Of a DNA stretch of 64,000 nucleotides, positions 29,228 to 40,529 are shown in pieces. This stretch comes from Neobacillus vireti (lineage in GTDB: Bacteria; Bacillota; Bacilli; Bacillales; Cytobacillaceae): the NCBI RefSeq assembly GCF_001026695.1, contig NZ_LDNB01000009.1, positions 62,001 to 126,000 of the forward strand. Direction: 5' to 3'. Numbering within the stretch: the stretch's first letter is position 1; each line of letters begins with the position of its first letter. The notes beneath the pieces were generated by a model. That model was given only the letters and a program-made list of their open reading frames with translations, searched no databases and was not told where the DNA came from. Position numbers and translations under genes: made by a program.

Positions 29228-30667
29228 TTGTTACATATCGCGGTTGACATCGGGGCATCGAGCGGCAGATTAGTTGCCGGAGAACGTAAAGAAAACAAAC
29301 TAGAAATTAAAGAAATTCATAGATTCGCTAATGGTTTTATGGAAAGAGAAGGAACTTCATATTGGGATATTGATCATTTATTAATGGAAATTGTCAAAGG
29401 CCTTGCAACTGTAAAGAAACTCGGATATGAAACATGTACAGTTGGTATTGATACATGGGCAGTTGATTATGTCCTGATCGATGAAAAAGGTAACCGTTTA
29501 CAAGAGGCAGTCTCCTATCGTGATAAGCGAACAGAAAAAACAATTGAAAAACTGACAAAGAAGATCTCTAAGGGATTCATCTATGAAAAAACAGGCATTC
29601 AGTTTTTACCATTCAATACAATTTATCAACTGTTTGAAGAAGCTCCCGAGCTGATTCGAAAAACGGATAAGATTTTAATGGTGCCGGACTATTTAGGTTT
29701 TCGGCTTACGGGAAATGCAGTGCTTGAAGTAACAAATGCTTCGACAATGCAACTTCTTAATGTAAAGAAACGCGATTTTGATGACGACCTTCTCGAGCTG
29801 ATTTCAGTAAAAAAAGAGCAGTTTCCTTATTTTTCTGAACCGGGACAGGAATTGGGCAGGCTTAAAAAGGAATGGTTTCCTTCCTATGATCTGCCAGATT
29901 GCAAAATTGTCACGGTTGCTTCTCATGATACAGCATCGGCGGTTGCGGGAACCCCTGGAATCGGAGAGGGCTGGGCATACTTAAGCAGCGGCACATGGTC
30001 TTTGCTTGGCATTGAAACGAGCGAGCCGGTAATCACCGACTTGTCGCTTGAAAATAATTACACAAATGAATGGGGAACTTTTCAGTCCTTCCGCTTTTTG
30101 AAAAATATTATCGGCATGTGGATTATTCAAGAAGTTCGCAAAAGTTTACCGCAGGACTATAATTATTCGCAATTTGTGGAAGAAGCGAAAAAAGTGGAAC
30201 GATTCCAGCGGTTTATCAACTTTAACGATGACCGGTTTATCAATCCGATAGATATGGCTGTGGAAATTCAAGCTTATTGCCGGGAAACAAATCAACCGAT
30301 TCCCGAAACAGCAGGTGAGCTCGCAGGTTGTATTTATGACAATCTTGCCATTATTTACACAATGGTTATCAAAGAGCTTGAAGAAATTACGGGGCAATCG
30401 ATTGATTGTCTGCATATCGTTGGAGGCGGCGCACAAAACGAGCTTTTAAATCAATTAACTGCCGATGTTAGCGGAAAAACAGTTTATGCCGGACCATCGG
30501 AAGCGACGGCGATTGGCAATTTACTGCTTCAGATGATTGCTGCAGGTGAGTTGGCTGACTTACATGAAGGTCGGCAGTTAATCCGGAAATCATTTGATAT
30601 TAAAGAATTTATACCAGCAGCTGTTCAGACAGAAACACTCATCAATCGATTTAATCAGTATGGTTGA
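29228..30667 (+). CDS. rhaB: Rhamnulokinase
   Basis: This 479-residue FGGY kinase has [50 protein letters not shown] and [12 protein letters not shown], the usual RhaB pattern and length. It phosphorylates L-rhamnulose at O1 for the RhaEW aldolase encoded 18 kb upstream. TTG start after AAAAGGGGGGA. It is followed by rhaA. Confidence 0.9.
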   Translation: MLHIAVDIGASSGRLVAGERKENKLEIKEIHRFANGFMEREGTSYWDIDHLLMEIVKGLATVKKLGYETCTVGIDTWAVDYVLIDEKGNRLQEAVSYRDKRTEKTIEKLTKKISKGFIYEKTGIQFLPFNTIYQLFEEAPELIRKTDKILMVPDYLGFRLTGNAVLEVTNASTMQLLNVKKRDFDDDLLELISVKKEQFPYFSEPGQELGRLKKEWFPSYDLPDCKIVTVASHDTASAVAGTPGIGEGWAYLSSGTWSLLGIETSEPVITDLSLENNYTNEWGTFQSFRFLKNIIGMWIIQEVRKSLPQDYNYSQFVEEAKKVERFQRFINFNDDRFINPIDMAVEIQAYCRETNQPIPETAGELAGCIYDNLAIIYTMVIKELEEITGQSIDCLHIVGGGAQNELLNQLTADVSGKTVYAGPSEATAIGNLLLQMIAAGELADLHEGRQLIRKSFDIKEFIPAAVQTETLINRFNQYG

Positions 30668-30692
30668 ATACGAAACGAAAGGGAGATTTTTT

Positions 30693-31949
30693 ATGACAAT
30701 TGTAAAAGCTCAATATGAAGTAGCGAAACAAGCATATGGAACATGGGGAATTGATGTTGATGAAGCACTGGAAACATTGAAGCGTGTGCCGATTTCGATT
30801 CATTGCTGGCAAGGCGATGATATCGGCGGGTTCGAAGTAAACAAAAGCGAGCTGTCGGGCGGAATCAGTGTTTCCGGAAACTACCCTGGGAAGGCAAGGA
30901 ATGTGTATGAGCTTCGAATGGATTTGGAAAAAGCACTAACGTTGATTCCAGGATACCACCGCGTCAATCTCCATGCAATGTACGCCGAAACGAATGGAGA
31001 AGCCGTTGAGCGTGATGAGCTCGAGCCAAAACACTTTGAGAATTGGGTGAATTGGGCAAAAGAAAAGGGTCTCGGTCTTGATTTTAACCCAACCATGTTT
31101 TCTCATGAGAAAGCAGAAGGCGGCTTGACTCTGTCTCACCCGGATCCGGAGATCAGGGAGTTTTGGATAAACCACTGTATGAAGAGCCGGAAAATTGGCG
31201 AATATTTTGGTCGTGAACTTGGAACGCCATGCTTGACCAACCTCTGGATTCCAGATGGCTATAAAGATATCCCAAGCGATCGTCTCACTCCAAGAAAGCG
31301 CCTAAAAGAGTCGCTTGATCGGATTTTCGCGGAAGAGATTGATGAGCAGTACAATATTGACGCGATCGAAAGCAAACTATTTGGGATTGGTTCGGAATCA
31401 TTTGTTGTCGGCTCCCATGAGTTTTATTACGGCTATGCGCTAAAGAACAATAAACTTTGTTTGGTTGATACTGGTCATTTCCATCCGACAGAAACAGTTT
31501 CCAATAAAATTTCTTCTATGCTGTTATTTAGCGATAAACTAGCGCTTCACGTATCACGTCCGGTACGCTGGGATAGCGATCATGTCGTCTCCCTTGACGA
31601 CGAGCTGCGTGAAATCGGTCTTGAAATTGTCCGGAATGGAGCGCTCGATAAAGTAAAGATTGGCCTCGACTTCTTTGATGCAAGTATTAATCGTGTTGCT
31701 GCCTGGACGATTGGCACGCGCAACATGATTAAAGCACTTTTATACGCGTTATTGATGCCGAACGAGCATTTAAAACAACTGCAAGAGGAAGGTAATTTTA
31801 CTGAAAGACTGGCCTTGATGGAAGAATTCAAAACCTACCCATTTGGCGCCGTGTGGGATTATTATTGTGAACAAATGGGTGTGCCAGTAAGAGAAGATTG
31901 GCTGACTGAAGTAAAAAGCTATGAAGAAGAAGTATTATTAAAGAGATAA
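30693..31949 (+). CDS. rhaA: L-rhamnose isomerase
   Basis: This 418-residue L-rhamnose isomerase (B. subtilis RhaA is 424) interconverts L-rhamnose and L-rhamnulose. Family features include [50 protein letters not shown] and [12 protein letters not shown] 30693 lies just after GGGAG and 25 bases beyond the rhaB stop. The frame is open upstream but the homology begins here. Isomerases of this family often also act on L-lyxose and D-allose, which matters for the neighbouring epimerases and kinases. Confidence 0.92.
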   Translation: MTIVKAQYEVAKQAYGTWGIDVDEALETLKRVPISIHCWQGDDIGGFEVNKSELSGGISVSGNYPGKARNVYELRMDLEKALTLIPGYHRVNLHAMYAETNGEAVERDELEPKHFENWVNWAKEKGLGLDFNPTMFSHEKAEGGLTLSHPDPEIREFWINHCMKSRKIGEYFGRELGTPCLTNLWIPDGYKDIPSDRLTPRKRLKESLDRIFAEEIDEQYNIDAIESKLFGIGSESFVVGSHEFYYGYALKNNKLCLVDTGHFHPTETVSNKISSMLLFSDKLALHVSRPVRWDSDHVVSLDDELREIGLEIVRNGALDKVKIGLDFFDASINRVAAWTIGTRNMIKALLYALLMPNEHLKQLQEEGNFTERLALMEEFKTYPFGAVWDYYCEQMGVPVREDWLTEVKSYEEEVLLKR

Positions 31950-33630
<1,681 letters not shown>

Positions 33631-33637
33631 GGTTTAG

Positions 33638-33676
33638 TAAATAGACATGGGGCGAACCCCTATGTCTATTTTTCAT
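33638..33676 (+). terminator. Intrinsic terminator of frlA
   Basis: AATAGACAT-GGGG and CCCCTATGTCTATT form a long hairpin followed by T5. Confidence 0.8.
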
Positions 33677-33690
33677 TAAAATGCTATTAA

Positions 33691-33736
33691 AAAGACCTGC
33701 TTCACTCCGGTTTCCGCGGGAGTGGAGCAGGTCTTC
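33691..33736 (-). terminator. Terminator of the minus-strand amidohydrolase gene
   Basis: AAGACCTGCTTCACTCC pairs with GAGTGGAGCAGGTCTT around a short loop, and a T-run follows on the minus strand. Confidence 0.7.
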
Positions 33737-33738
33737 TA

Positions 33739-35286
33739 TTAGTTTGTATAGACGATTTTCCCGTTTACGATCGTCATGCTTACCTTTACATCGCGCATGT
33801 GTTTCATATCGGTATGAAACACATTACTGTCGAGAATGGTGATATCAGCGGCTTTTCCTTCTTCCAATGTCCCTAGGTAGTCTTCAAGATGCAGGTTATA
33901 AGCACCGCCGGCAGTCCATGCGGTTAATAATTCGGCGATCGATAAGGTATTTTCCGGATTAAAGGGCATGTCCCCCTGGTTAAAATAACCGCCGCAGCTG
34001 TTGTAAATCGATTCTGGGATATCATCGAATAATAACGGCAGGTCTGTGGCACATGAAATTTTCACATTCTCATCCGCCATTTTCCTTCTGTTCCAATAGT
34101 TTCTGGCCCGGTTTTTCCCAACTAATCGTTCGGTGAGTTCCACTTTTTCGTCATAAGGATATAACGAACTGATTTGCGGATAGACCTCTGCTACAATTCC
34201 CAATGTCCCCATTCGGGTGAGGTCTTCAGGATCGGTTAGTTCTAAGTCGGTGATGCAATGGCGGTTGACCAGTTTGCCGTCTGGGGTGCGCTGGCATTTT
34301 TCAAAGATATTGATCGTTTGTGCTACAGCTCGGTCGCCTTGTGCATGCAGCGAGAATCGAAACCCGTTACGGTCGGCTTCCCATACCTTCTCGGCAATGC
34401 CATCATAGTTGACTGGTTCCAGGCAATGGATATCGGGATTCGACAGGTAGGGCTCTTTTAAATCCCCCATTAATTGACTAATTGATCCATCGGTCATCAT
34501 GTTATAGCCTGAGAACCGGACAAAATCCCCGGTTGTTTGGACGAGCATTCTTTTGCCAAATTCAAGATTAAAGGGTTCGCCCACCGGTTGACTCATGAAG
34601 TTGACCCGAAGTGTTAATTCATGGTCGTCCTCAAGTTGTTTAAGAATATCGACAAAGCCGTAATAGTCATCAAACCCCATTTCCTTAACGGATGTAATCC
34701 CTCTGCTGTTCATGAAGTTCATATATTGTTTAAATTGTGCTGTCATGAAAGTATGGTCTTTAAAAATATCCTTCATCAATCGCCAATAAGCCTCCGGGTA
34801 GCAATGATGCTCGTCAAATTGGTATTGTTTCTTGGCTGCATCATTTAGCCAGCAATCCTCTACCCCTTCGGAAAATAAAATCACCGGTTTATTTGCGAAT
34901 TTCTCGTTGATATGGTCCCATTTATCCGTTTGGATTAATTTTGCGTCTATACCGTGGCCCAAAATGGGCTTGTCCCCATCCGCAGTCGCCTCATAATCGA
35001 TAAGAGCGGTGTAAATCTCTTGGGAAGTTTGTCTGCCGCTTAGGTCCGTACCGACGAAATTCATCGCATATCCAGAAAAGAAACAATGAACATCGATGAA
35101 TCCTGGAGAAATGAATTGATCACCTAAATCTATGATTCTTGTTTCCGGCCCCACCAAACTTTCATCCCATTCCTGCCCGATGGAGAGGATGATCCCTTCA
35201 GATATGGCAATATACCCTGAGAAGACATCTGTTTTTGTTGCGGTGAAAATATGCGCTGACTTTAAAATAGTTTCTGCATACTTCAT
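33739..35286 (-). CDS. YtcJ-like metal-dependent amidohydrolase
   Basis: A 515-residue amidohydrolase-superfamily protein of the YtcJ/Amidohydro_3 group. Visible features are PGFIDVHCF (HxH site altered to VHC at its end), a SLHAQGDRAVAQTIN metal-ligand stretch, SCATDLP and a C-terminal GTLEEGKAADITILDSN beta sandwich. No signal peptide is seen, so it acts in the cytoplasm. It faces away from frlB and shares the TTGGTATTAA box in the intergenic region. It may therefore remove an acyl or peptide group from frl substrates, but the reaction is unknown. Confidence 0.8.
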   Translation of the reverse strand: MKYAETILKSAHIFTATKTDVFSGYIAISEGIILSIGQEWDESLVGPETRIIDLGDQFISPGFIDVHCFFSGYAMNFVGTDLSGRQTSQEIYTALIDYEATADGDKPILGHGIDAKLIQTDKWDHINEKFANKPVILFSEGVEDCWLNDAAKKQYQFDEHHCYPEAYWRLMKDIFKDHTFMTAQFKQYMNFMNSRGITSVKEMGFDDYYGFVDILKQLEDDHELTLRVNFMSQPVGEPFNLEFGKRMLVQTTGDFVRFSGYNMMTDGSISQLMGDLKEPYLSNPDIHCLEPVNYDGIAEKVWEADRNGFRFSLHAQGDRAVAQTINIFEKCQRTPDGKLVNRHCITDLELTDPEDLTRMGTLGIVAEVYPQISSLYPYDEKVELTERLVGKNRARNYWNRRKMADENVKISCATDLPLLFDDIPESIYNSCGGYFNQGDMPFNPENTLSIAELLTAWTAGGAYNLHLEDYLGTLEEGKAADITILDSNVFHTDMKHMRDVKVSMTIVNGKIVYTN

Positions 35287-35330
35287 TCATTTCTTCCTCC
35301 TTTAATCGTAATAAATAATAACTGTACTTT

Positions 35331-35500
35331 TTAATACCAATTTAAACATTTGTTCATTCAACATTCTATCAAACGAAAAAAACGTTTACAATCCTAATCT
35401 ATCTATGTATCTAGAATTATTAAAATATTTAAATTGACGTTGATTTGGAACTGGTGCTATAATCCAGTTATCAACGGGAGCAAATTGGTATTAAATTATC
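35331..35500 (+). promoter_or_regulatory. Divergent frl control region: promoter, inverted repeat and GGTATT boxes
   Basis: A SigA promoter TTGACG (35434-35439), 18 bases, TATAAT (35458-35463) points toward frlB. Its -10 is enclosed by the inverted repeat AACTGG/CCAGTT (35449-35469). TTGGTATTAA occurs at 35485-35494 on the plus strand and at 35331-35340 on the minus strand, once per divergent gene. AACGTTTACA (35381-35390) resembles the 3' half of a cre site. Confidence 0.6.
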
Positions 35501-35592
35501 ATTATCATATCTAGTTTTATGATGGCGGATGCGGCACATCTTTATAAACCACATGGCTGCTAGTGTGATGACGATAACCTTAGGAAAGGCAG

Positions 35593-36597
35593 ATGTATGT
35601 GATGTTAAAGTTTAACGAAACCAATCAAATGGATAGTGTGAATGGAGCGCTTCAATTACGGGGAGAGATTGAGCGAATAGTAGACGAGATCTATTCCGAA
35701 GGTTTTGACCATATTTTTTATTTGGGAATTGGCGGCACCTATGCCTCCAGTATGCAGGCCGTGACCTATATTACCGGAAAAAGCGCCTTGCCTGTTTACG
35801 TAGAAAATGCTGCTGAATATTTAACGACTGGGAACCGTAAGTTAACCGAACAATCTGTTGTGATTATTTCTTCGGTGACAGGAAGCACGGAGGAGATGGT
35901 AAGAGCTGTTTCCCAAGTAAAAGAAGTTGGGGCACGCATTGTCGGTTTCATTGATGTTAAAGAAGCTCCGCTTGCTCAAAGTGTGGATTACCTGATTTCT
36001 TATCCGGCTAATGAACAGATCAAATTCTTCATGGTTGCTGATCGCTTCATGTTCAATAACGGCGATTTCCCGCAATATGAGCAATTCTATAAGGAGCTTG
36101 ATGGGCATTTGGCCAAAGGGTTAGTTGAAGTCGAGAAGGCAGCTGATTCGTTTGGGGAACAATTTGCACATGAACATAAGGATGATTCGATGCACTATTT
36201 TGTTGGGGCAGGAAATCATTGGGGCGCTGTTTACTCCTATGCGATGTGTTATTGGGAAGAACAGCATTGGCTCCGTTCAAAATCAATTCATTCCTCCGAA
36301 CTTTTCCATGGAACATTAGAGGTTATCGACCGCGATACCGCGGTGACCGTTTTTGTAGGTGAGGATGAACAACGTCCATTATCGGAACGTGTGGCCAAGT
36401 TCCTGCCAAGAATTTGTTCAAGGTATACCATCATTGATACAAAGGATTATGAATTGGAAGGAATCAGTCCTGAATTTAGAGGGCGAATCTCGCATCTGTT
36501 ATTGCGTGCCATCACGCAGCGAATTGATGCCCATCTCGAAAAAATCAATTGCCATCCGATGGAAATCAGACGCTATTACCGTCAGCTCGATTACTAG
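35593..36597 (+). CDS. frlB: SIS-domain fructosamine-6-phosphate deglycase
   Basis: A 334-residue two-SIS-domain protein (about residues 30-160 and 190-320) of the GlmS-isomerase/FrlB type. The phospho-sugar loops are visible as GIGGTYASS and SSVTGSTEE. The C-terminal RRYYRQLDY resembles the E. coli FrlB ending RRYYGGLVEY. It should split phosphorylated fructoselysine into glucose 6-phosphate and lysine. ATG 35593 is close to AGGAAAGG; ATG 35602 is an alternative. The control region upstream carries the shared operator-like boxes. Confidence 0.82.
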   Translation: MYVMLKFNETNQMDSVNGALQLRGEIERIVDEIYSEGFDHIFYLGIGGTYASSMQAVTYITGKSALPVYVENAAEYLTTGNRKLTEQSVVIISSVTGSTEEMVRAVSQVKEVGARIVGFIDVKEAPLAQSVDYLISYPANEQIKFFMVADRFMFNNGDFPQYEQFYKELDGHLAKGLVEVEKAADSFGEQFAHEHKDDSMHYFVGAGNHWGAVYSYAMCYWEEQHWLRSKSIHSSELFHGTLEVIDRDTAVTVFVGEDEQRPLSERVAKFLPRICSRYTIIDTKDYELEGISPEFRGRISHLLLRAITQRIDAHLEKINCHPMEIRRYYRQLDY

Positions 36598-36623
36598 AGT
36601 CACCAGAGTGAACATGACATGTA

Positions 36624-36668
36624 ATCAAGATTAGTGCCTATTAATCTTTGATTACATGTATTTTTTTA
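36624..36668 (+). terminator. Intrinsic terminator after frlB
   Basis: ACATGTAATCAAGATTA and TAATCTTTGATTACATGT form a long hairpin followed by seven T. Confidence 0.75.
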
Positions 36669-36676
36669 AAAAAGGT

Positions 36677-36692
36677 TGAAAACGCTTTATCA
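36677..36692 (+). promoter_or_regulatory. cre-like site before frlC
   Basis: TGAAAACGCTTTATCA resembles a cre site, but the closing CA is displaced by two bases. It lies 30 bases before the frlC start and may give carbon repression. Confidence 0.35.
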
Positions 36693-36721
36693 GATAGAAT
36701 AAAGGAATAGGGGGTTGAAGC

Positions 36722-37540
36722 ATGAAGATTGGGTTATTTACATCGGGTTATCAGAGAAACCCGTTGGAACATGCTTTTGAGGACGCAAAAAGATTTGGCT
36801 ATGACTATATAGAACTTTGGGGCGGCCGTCCGCATGCGTTTGCCCCTGACTTGAAGAATGGCGATATTAATCTGGTGAAACGGCTGATTGAAGAGTATGA
36901 GATGCCAGTTAGGGTCTATACACCTGAGCACAATGCCTATCCCTATAATTTTATGATTGGTACAGAACAGATGCGAAGTGATGCCATTGATTATTTGAAG
37001 CTAGCAATGGAGATGGGGAAGGAAATGGGTGCCGAGTTTACTTTAATGTCTCCAGCCCATGCCGGCTATCTGACGACAGAAGAGGAAATTTGGCATAGAT
37101 TGATAGAATCGATGAAGGAATTAACCGATTATGCTGAAAAAATAAATCATAAAATCATCCTCGAGGCACTGACGCCGATGGAATCCAATGTTTGTACAAC
37201 TGCCAATGATTTGGCCAGGGTATTTGCCCAAGTAGAGTCTGACCATTTAGTGGGTATGTGCGATCTTGTTCCACCGTTCGTACAGCATGAAAGTATCATG
37301 GCCTATTTTGATAAATTGCAGGATAAAATGCAGCACCTCCATGTTATTGATAGTGATGGAACCTCTGATACGCATGTGATTCCGGGTGAGGGTATGCTGC
37401 CGCTGAAAGAATTAGTGCAGGAATTAAACTACATCGGATACGTTGGCACAGCAACGATTGAATTAGTTACCGCTTACTTAAATGAGCCGCGCTTCTATGC
37501 TCGACGGGCAATCAACAACTTAAAAGCATTAATGGACTAG
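36722..37540 (+). CDS. frlC: Fructoselysine 3-epimerase
   Basis: This 272-residue TIM-barrel epimerase lines up along its whole length with E. coli FrlC: IELWGGRPHAFAPDLK, YTPEHNAYPYNFM, LMSPAHAGYLT, LEALTPMESNV, HLHVIDSDGTSDTHVIPGEG and TIELVTAYLNEPRFYARRA. It interconverts fructoselysine and psicoselysine so that both diastereomers reach the kinase. It follows a good AGGGGG ribosome site and has its own likely promoter region after the frlB terminator. Confidence 0.92.
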   Translation: MKIGLFTSGYQRNPLEHAFEDAKRFGYDYIELWGGRPHAFAPDLKNGDINLVKRLIEEYEMPVRVYTPEHNAYPYNFMIGTEQMRSDAIDYLKLAMEMGKEMGAEFTLMSPAHAGYLTTEEEIWHRLIESMKELTDYAEKINHKIILEALTPMESNVCTTANDLARVFAQVESDHLVGMCDLVPPFVQHESIMAYFDKLQDKMQHLHVIDSDGTSDTHVIPGEGMLPLKELVQELNYIGYVGTATIELVTAYLNEPRFYARRAINNLKALMD

Positions 37541-37541
37541 C

Positions 37542-37559
37542 CCTATCTATATAGATAGG
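37542..37559 (+). repeat. Perfect palindrome after frlC
   Basis: CCTATCTATATAGATAGG is an 18-base perfect palindrome immediately after the frlC stop, with a T9 tract some 13 bases downstream. It could be a weak terminator or a protein site. Confidence 0.45.
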
Positions 37560-37579
37560 AAGAAAAGAGTGATTTTTTT

Positions 37580-37729
37580 TTGTTTATTGATATGCATGTT
37601 CACCCGGACTTTTATCGTTGTATTAATGAGGATGTGGAGCGGTTGGATTTGACTATTTTCAAAGTTTACTTCTGTGAGTTCGATGGTCCGTCTGAGAGAA
37701 CGGTTTTGGTTTATATTCAAGAGAGATAA
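37580..37729 (+). pseudogene. Truncated amidohydrolase N-terminus (gene remnant)
   Basis: A short frame opens with FIDMHVHPDFYRCINEDVER, which has the HxH metal motif and flanks of a TIM-barrel metal-dependent amidohydrolase. After about 20 residues the resemblance ends, and a stop comes after 49 codons. No continuation was seen before the next gene. It reads as the leftover start of a deleted hydrolase gene inside the frl locus. Confidence 0.5.
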
Positions 37730-37786
37730 GGTTTCCGTCCTCATTCCGTGTTGTATTCCCCCTCCGCTCTTTATGATATATTTTAA

Positions 37787-37797
37787 GTATCAGATAC
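37787..37797 (+). promoter_or_regulatory. Palindrome upstream of the first frl GntR gene
   Basis: GTATCAGATAC, preceded by TGATATATTTTAAGTATCA, lies about 40 bases before the regulator gene and is a plausible autoregulatory GntR site. Confidence 0.35.
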
Positions 37798-37832
37798 GAT
37801 ATAAGGATCAATGGTGGAGGGGTATTATTTAC

Positions 37833-38552
37833 ATGGACAACAATCATTTAAAACCACGCGAAGAAGTGGTGGAAAAAATAGAATATTTTATCGATCAGAA
37901 TCAATTGCGTCCACATGATAAACTTCCCTCGGAACGGCAGCTTTGTGAGGAATTGGGGACAAGCAGAACGACTTTGCGCGGTGCAATCAAGCGGCTGATT
38001 ATGGATGGAATCATCTATAGCAAGCGCGGAGCTGGAACCTTTGTTGCTCCGCAAAAATTGGTGCGTAACCTGCAGGATATGGAGTCCTTGGCAAAAAGTG
38101 CATTGGCAGTTAATAAGGTATTATCAACTGAGGTTTTATACACAGATATTATCGAATGCAATAAAGAGTTGTCCAAACGGATGAAATTAACGCTAGGAAG
38201 TAAAATTTACTGTTTACAACGATTAAGAATGATAGATGGAATTCCAGCGATGATGGAGCTGGCCTATATTGACTACTCCTTGTTCAAGGGCATTGAACAG
38301 TATGATTTTTCACAGGAGTCTCTTTATCGGATTATGGAAGAAGTCTATCATGTGAAAATCGACCATGGCTCGGAATCATTAAGTGTTACCTATGTAAGTG
38401 AACAGGAAGCTGAACGATTGGACGTTGAGAATGGGACGCCTGTTTTCTATATTACTGGTCATGTATTTACCGAGGATGAAAAGACAATTGAATTTTATAA
38501 ATCCATCGTAAGAGCAGATCAAATCCGTTTTTCTTCCGTTCTTAAACACTAA
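37833..38552 (+). CDS. GntR-family regulator with UTRA domain (frl locus, first copy)
   Basis: This 239-residue HutC-type regulator has a winged HTH (LPSERQLCEELGTSRTTLRGAIKRL, residues about 30-55, then GAGTFVA) and a UTRA effector domain from about residue 85 (YCLQRLRMIDGIPAMME). ATG 37833 follows GGAGGGG by ten bases; the open frame runs further upstream but without homology. It lies between frlC and frlD. A second GntR gene follows frlD, so the locus has two such regulators that are clearly different in sequence. Confidence 0.85.
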   Translation: MDNNHLKPREEVVEKIEYFIDQNQLRPHDKLPSERQLCEELGTSRTTLRGAIKRLIMDGIIYSKRGAGTFVAPQKLVRNLQDMESLAKSALAVNKVLSTEVLYTDIIECNKELSKRMKLTLGSKIYCLQRLRMIDGIPAMMELAYIDYSLFKGIEQYDFSQESLYRIMEEVYHVKIDHGSESLSVTYVSEQEAERLDVENGTPVFYITGHVFTEDEKTIEFYKSIVRADQIRFSSVLKH

Positions 38553-38579
38553 CATTTCGCATTAGAGGAGGAAAATAAT

Positions 38580-39365
38580 ATGAGAATCGGGGCAGTCGGC
38601 GATAATTGTATCGATGTCTATAAGCAGACAGGGGAAGCGTTCCCTGGAGGTAACCCTGTCAATGTGGCCGTGTATTGCGTAAGGCTGGGGGAAGAGGCCT
38701 CTTATACCGGTGTGGTTGGAAATGATGAATATGGAAGGCTATTGAAGGATGCCCTAAAGGCCAAACGTGTCGATGTGTCACATGTCAGAGAAGTACCTGG
38801 ACAGACTGCTATTACAGAGGTAGAGGTCATTGATAACGACAGGGTATTTGGTGATTATTATGAAGGCGTTCTTGAAGAGTTTTCATTGACCGATAGCGAT
38901 ATTGATTTTTTGGCCTCGCATGATATAGTAGTATCAGGAATTTGGGGGAAAATTGAAAAAAGCTTAGGCGACATTAAAAGTAAAGGGGTTCCGATTGCTT
39001 TTGACTTTGCCGACAAGCTGGAGCATCCTCTTGTGGAGGAAATTATCCCTCATGTTGATTATGCGTTCTTTTCCTATGATGAGGGAGAGGATGCGTTTAT
39101 TCAGGACTACATGAAAAATATGCAGGCAAAAGGCCCACAATTGATTGTTGTAACCATGGGTGAAAAGGGCAGCTTGGTGTATGATGGTGCGAACTTTTAC
39201 CGTTATGGTATTGTCCCGTGTGAGGTCGTTGATACAATGGGTGCCGGAGATAGTTATATTGCCGCTTTTATTTGCGGAATCCTCCAGCAAAAATCAATTG
39301 AAGCATGCATGGAGATGGGCGCTAAAAACAGCTGTATCACGATTCAATATAAGGGTGCATGGTAG
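38580..39365 (+). CDS. frlD: Fructoselysine 6-kinase
   Basis: A 261-residue PfkB-family kinase that matches E. coli FrlD in pattern and length: IGAVGDNCIDVY, GGNPVNVAVYC, VIDNDRVFGDYYEGV, FDFADK, DTMGAGDSYIAAFICG and the C-terminal IQYKGAW. It phosphorylates fructoselysine at O6 before FrlB cleaves it. GAGGAGG precedes the ATG. Confidence 0.92.
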   Translation: MRIGAVGDNCIDVYKQTGEAFPGGNPVNVAVYCVRLGEEASYTGVVGNDEYGRLLKDALKAKRVDVSHVREVPGQTAITEVEVIDNDRVFGDYYEGVLEEFSLTDSDIDFLASHDIVVSGIWGKIEKSLGDIKSKGVPIAFDFADKLEHPLVEEIIPHVDYAFFSYDEGEDAFIQDYMKNMQAKGPQLIVVTMGEKGSLVYDGANFYRYGIVPCEVVDTMGAGDSYIAAFICGILQQKSIEACMEMGAKNSCITIQYKGAW

Positions 39366-39385
39366 TGAATTTTAGTGGAAAGTGA

Positions 39386-40126
39386 GTGAATTCGACCTTG
39401 TCCAATATAGATTATCAATCTCCGATGTATTTACAATTGCGGGAGATTATCAGAACCAAGATTGAAGATGGTGATTTTCCACCCGGGACGGCGATCCCCA
39501 CGGAGCACGAATTGGCAAAAACCTATGGAATTAATAGATTGACTGTTCGAAATGGTATTGCCGCGCTTGTGAATGAGGGATTGCTCAAAAGAATACAAGG
39601 GAAGGGCGTTTACGTTCTTGGAGAGAAAAGAGAGCAGGATTTGGAAACCCTGGAAGGATTCTCGCAAATGGTCAGGAAGAAAAATGCTAATCCCTCATCT
39701 CAAATATTGGCGAAGTCTTTGCGTCCGGCAGGGCATAAGTATGGCAAGATTTTCACTATTGATCCCGCTGATCAGATTTTTTATATTAAGCGGGTTAACT
39801 ATATTGATCGTGAGCCCTACTCACTGGAAGAAATCTATATACCGCACGCTGTTGTTCCTGAATTAGAGGATATCGATTTATCGGTATTCTCGGTTTATGA
39901 GATTTATGATTTTTATAATATTGACATTGCCTATTCTCGGCAGACCCTTGATCTGACGCAGTTAGACCAATCAGATGCCAGGTTCCTGGACGTTGATTCT
40001 TCCACCCCATTGCTGCTATTTACAAACACAAGCTATAACGCCGCAGAAGCAGTCATGGAATACTCCCGAAGCTGCACCCGTCCGGACAAGGCGAACTATA
40101 AAGTAAATTTCTCAACCAAAGGTTAG
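39386..40126 (+). CDS. frlR: GntR-family regulator with UTRA domain (FrlR-like, second copy)
   Basis: A 246-residue HutC-type regulator with a winged HTH (IPTEHELAKTYGINRLTVRNGIAAL, about residues 40-65, then GKGVYV) and a UTRA domain from about residue 100 (IFYIKRVNYIDREPYSLEEIYIP). It occupies the frlR position after frlD, as in E. coli. GTG 39386 is taken; TTG 39398 has similar support. It may bind the TTGGTATTAA boxes upstream of frlA and frlB (inference). Confidence 0.82.
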   Translation: MNSTLSNIDYQSPMYLQLREIIRTKIEDGDFPPGTAIPTEHELAKTYGINRLTVRNGIAALVNEGLLKRIQGKGVYVLGEKREQDLETLEGFSQMVRKKNANPSSQILAKSLRPAGHKYGKIFTIDPADQIFYIKRVNYIDREPYSLEEIYIPHAVVPELEDIDLSVFSVYEIYDFYNIDIAYSRQTLDLTQLDQSDARFLDVDSSTPLLLFTNTSYNAAEAVMEYSRSCTRPDKANYKVNFSTKG

Positions 40127-40529
40127 ACGTGAGGTCGTTCCTATAGTGAACATCATGTAGAAGCGAATTAGGTGGATTCTTCCATCAATTTAATACCCCC
40201 TTTTTCGCATATAGTGAACAATCGGATGTTTTGCATGTAAAAGAAGGCACAACAAGTGGAAAGTAGCTAGTTGTGTCGTTTCAAAAAATCCTATAACAAT
40301 ATTTTTAATGGTAAGGGGGAACAGAGGTTTATCTATCAAGCTTAAGGGCATTTTTAATCAAATGTTTGATGGGTATTTTTTGTGGGAAAATGGGTCGGAA
40401 TTTGTCTGCGGTGCCGCATAAAGGTCCATCTATCATATAAGAGCGGGGAAGGCACCTTATAAAACCACCCTGCGCCGATATGAGCAGGGCAGTCCACCTT
40501 TAATCGCAGCGAAATGACTGTTTCTATAT
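40127..40529. other. Gene-free stretch with one copy of a dispersed palindromic repeat
   Basis: No credible coding frame was found. TTTAATCAAATGTTTGAT at 40353-40370 matches the repeats at 45320-45670, and the sequence ATCCTATAACA near 40290 also recurs there, so this is an outlying repeat copy. Confidence 0.5.
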
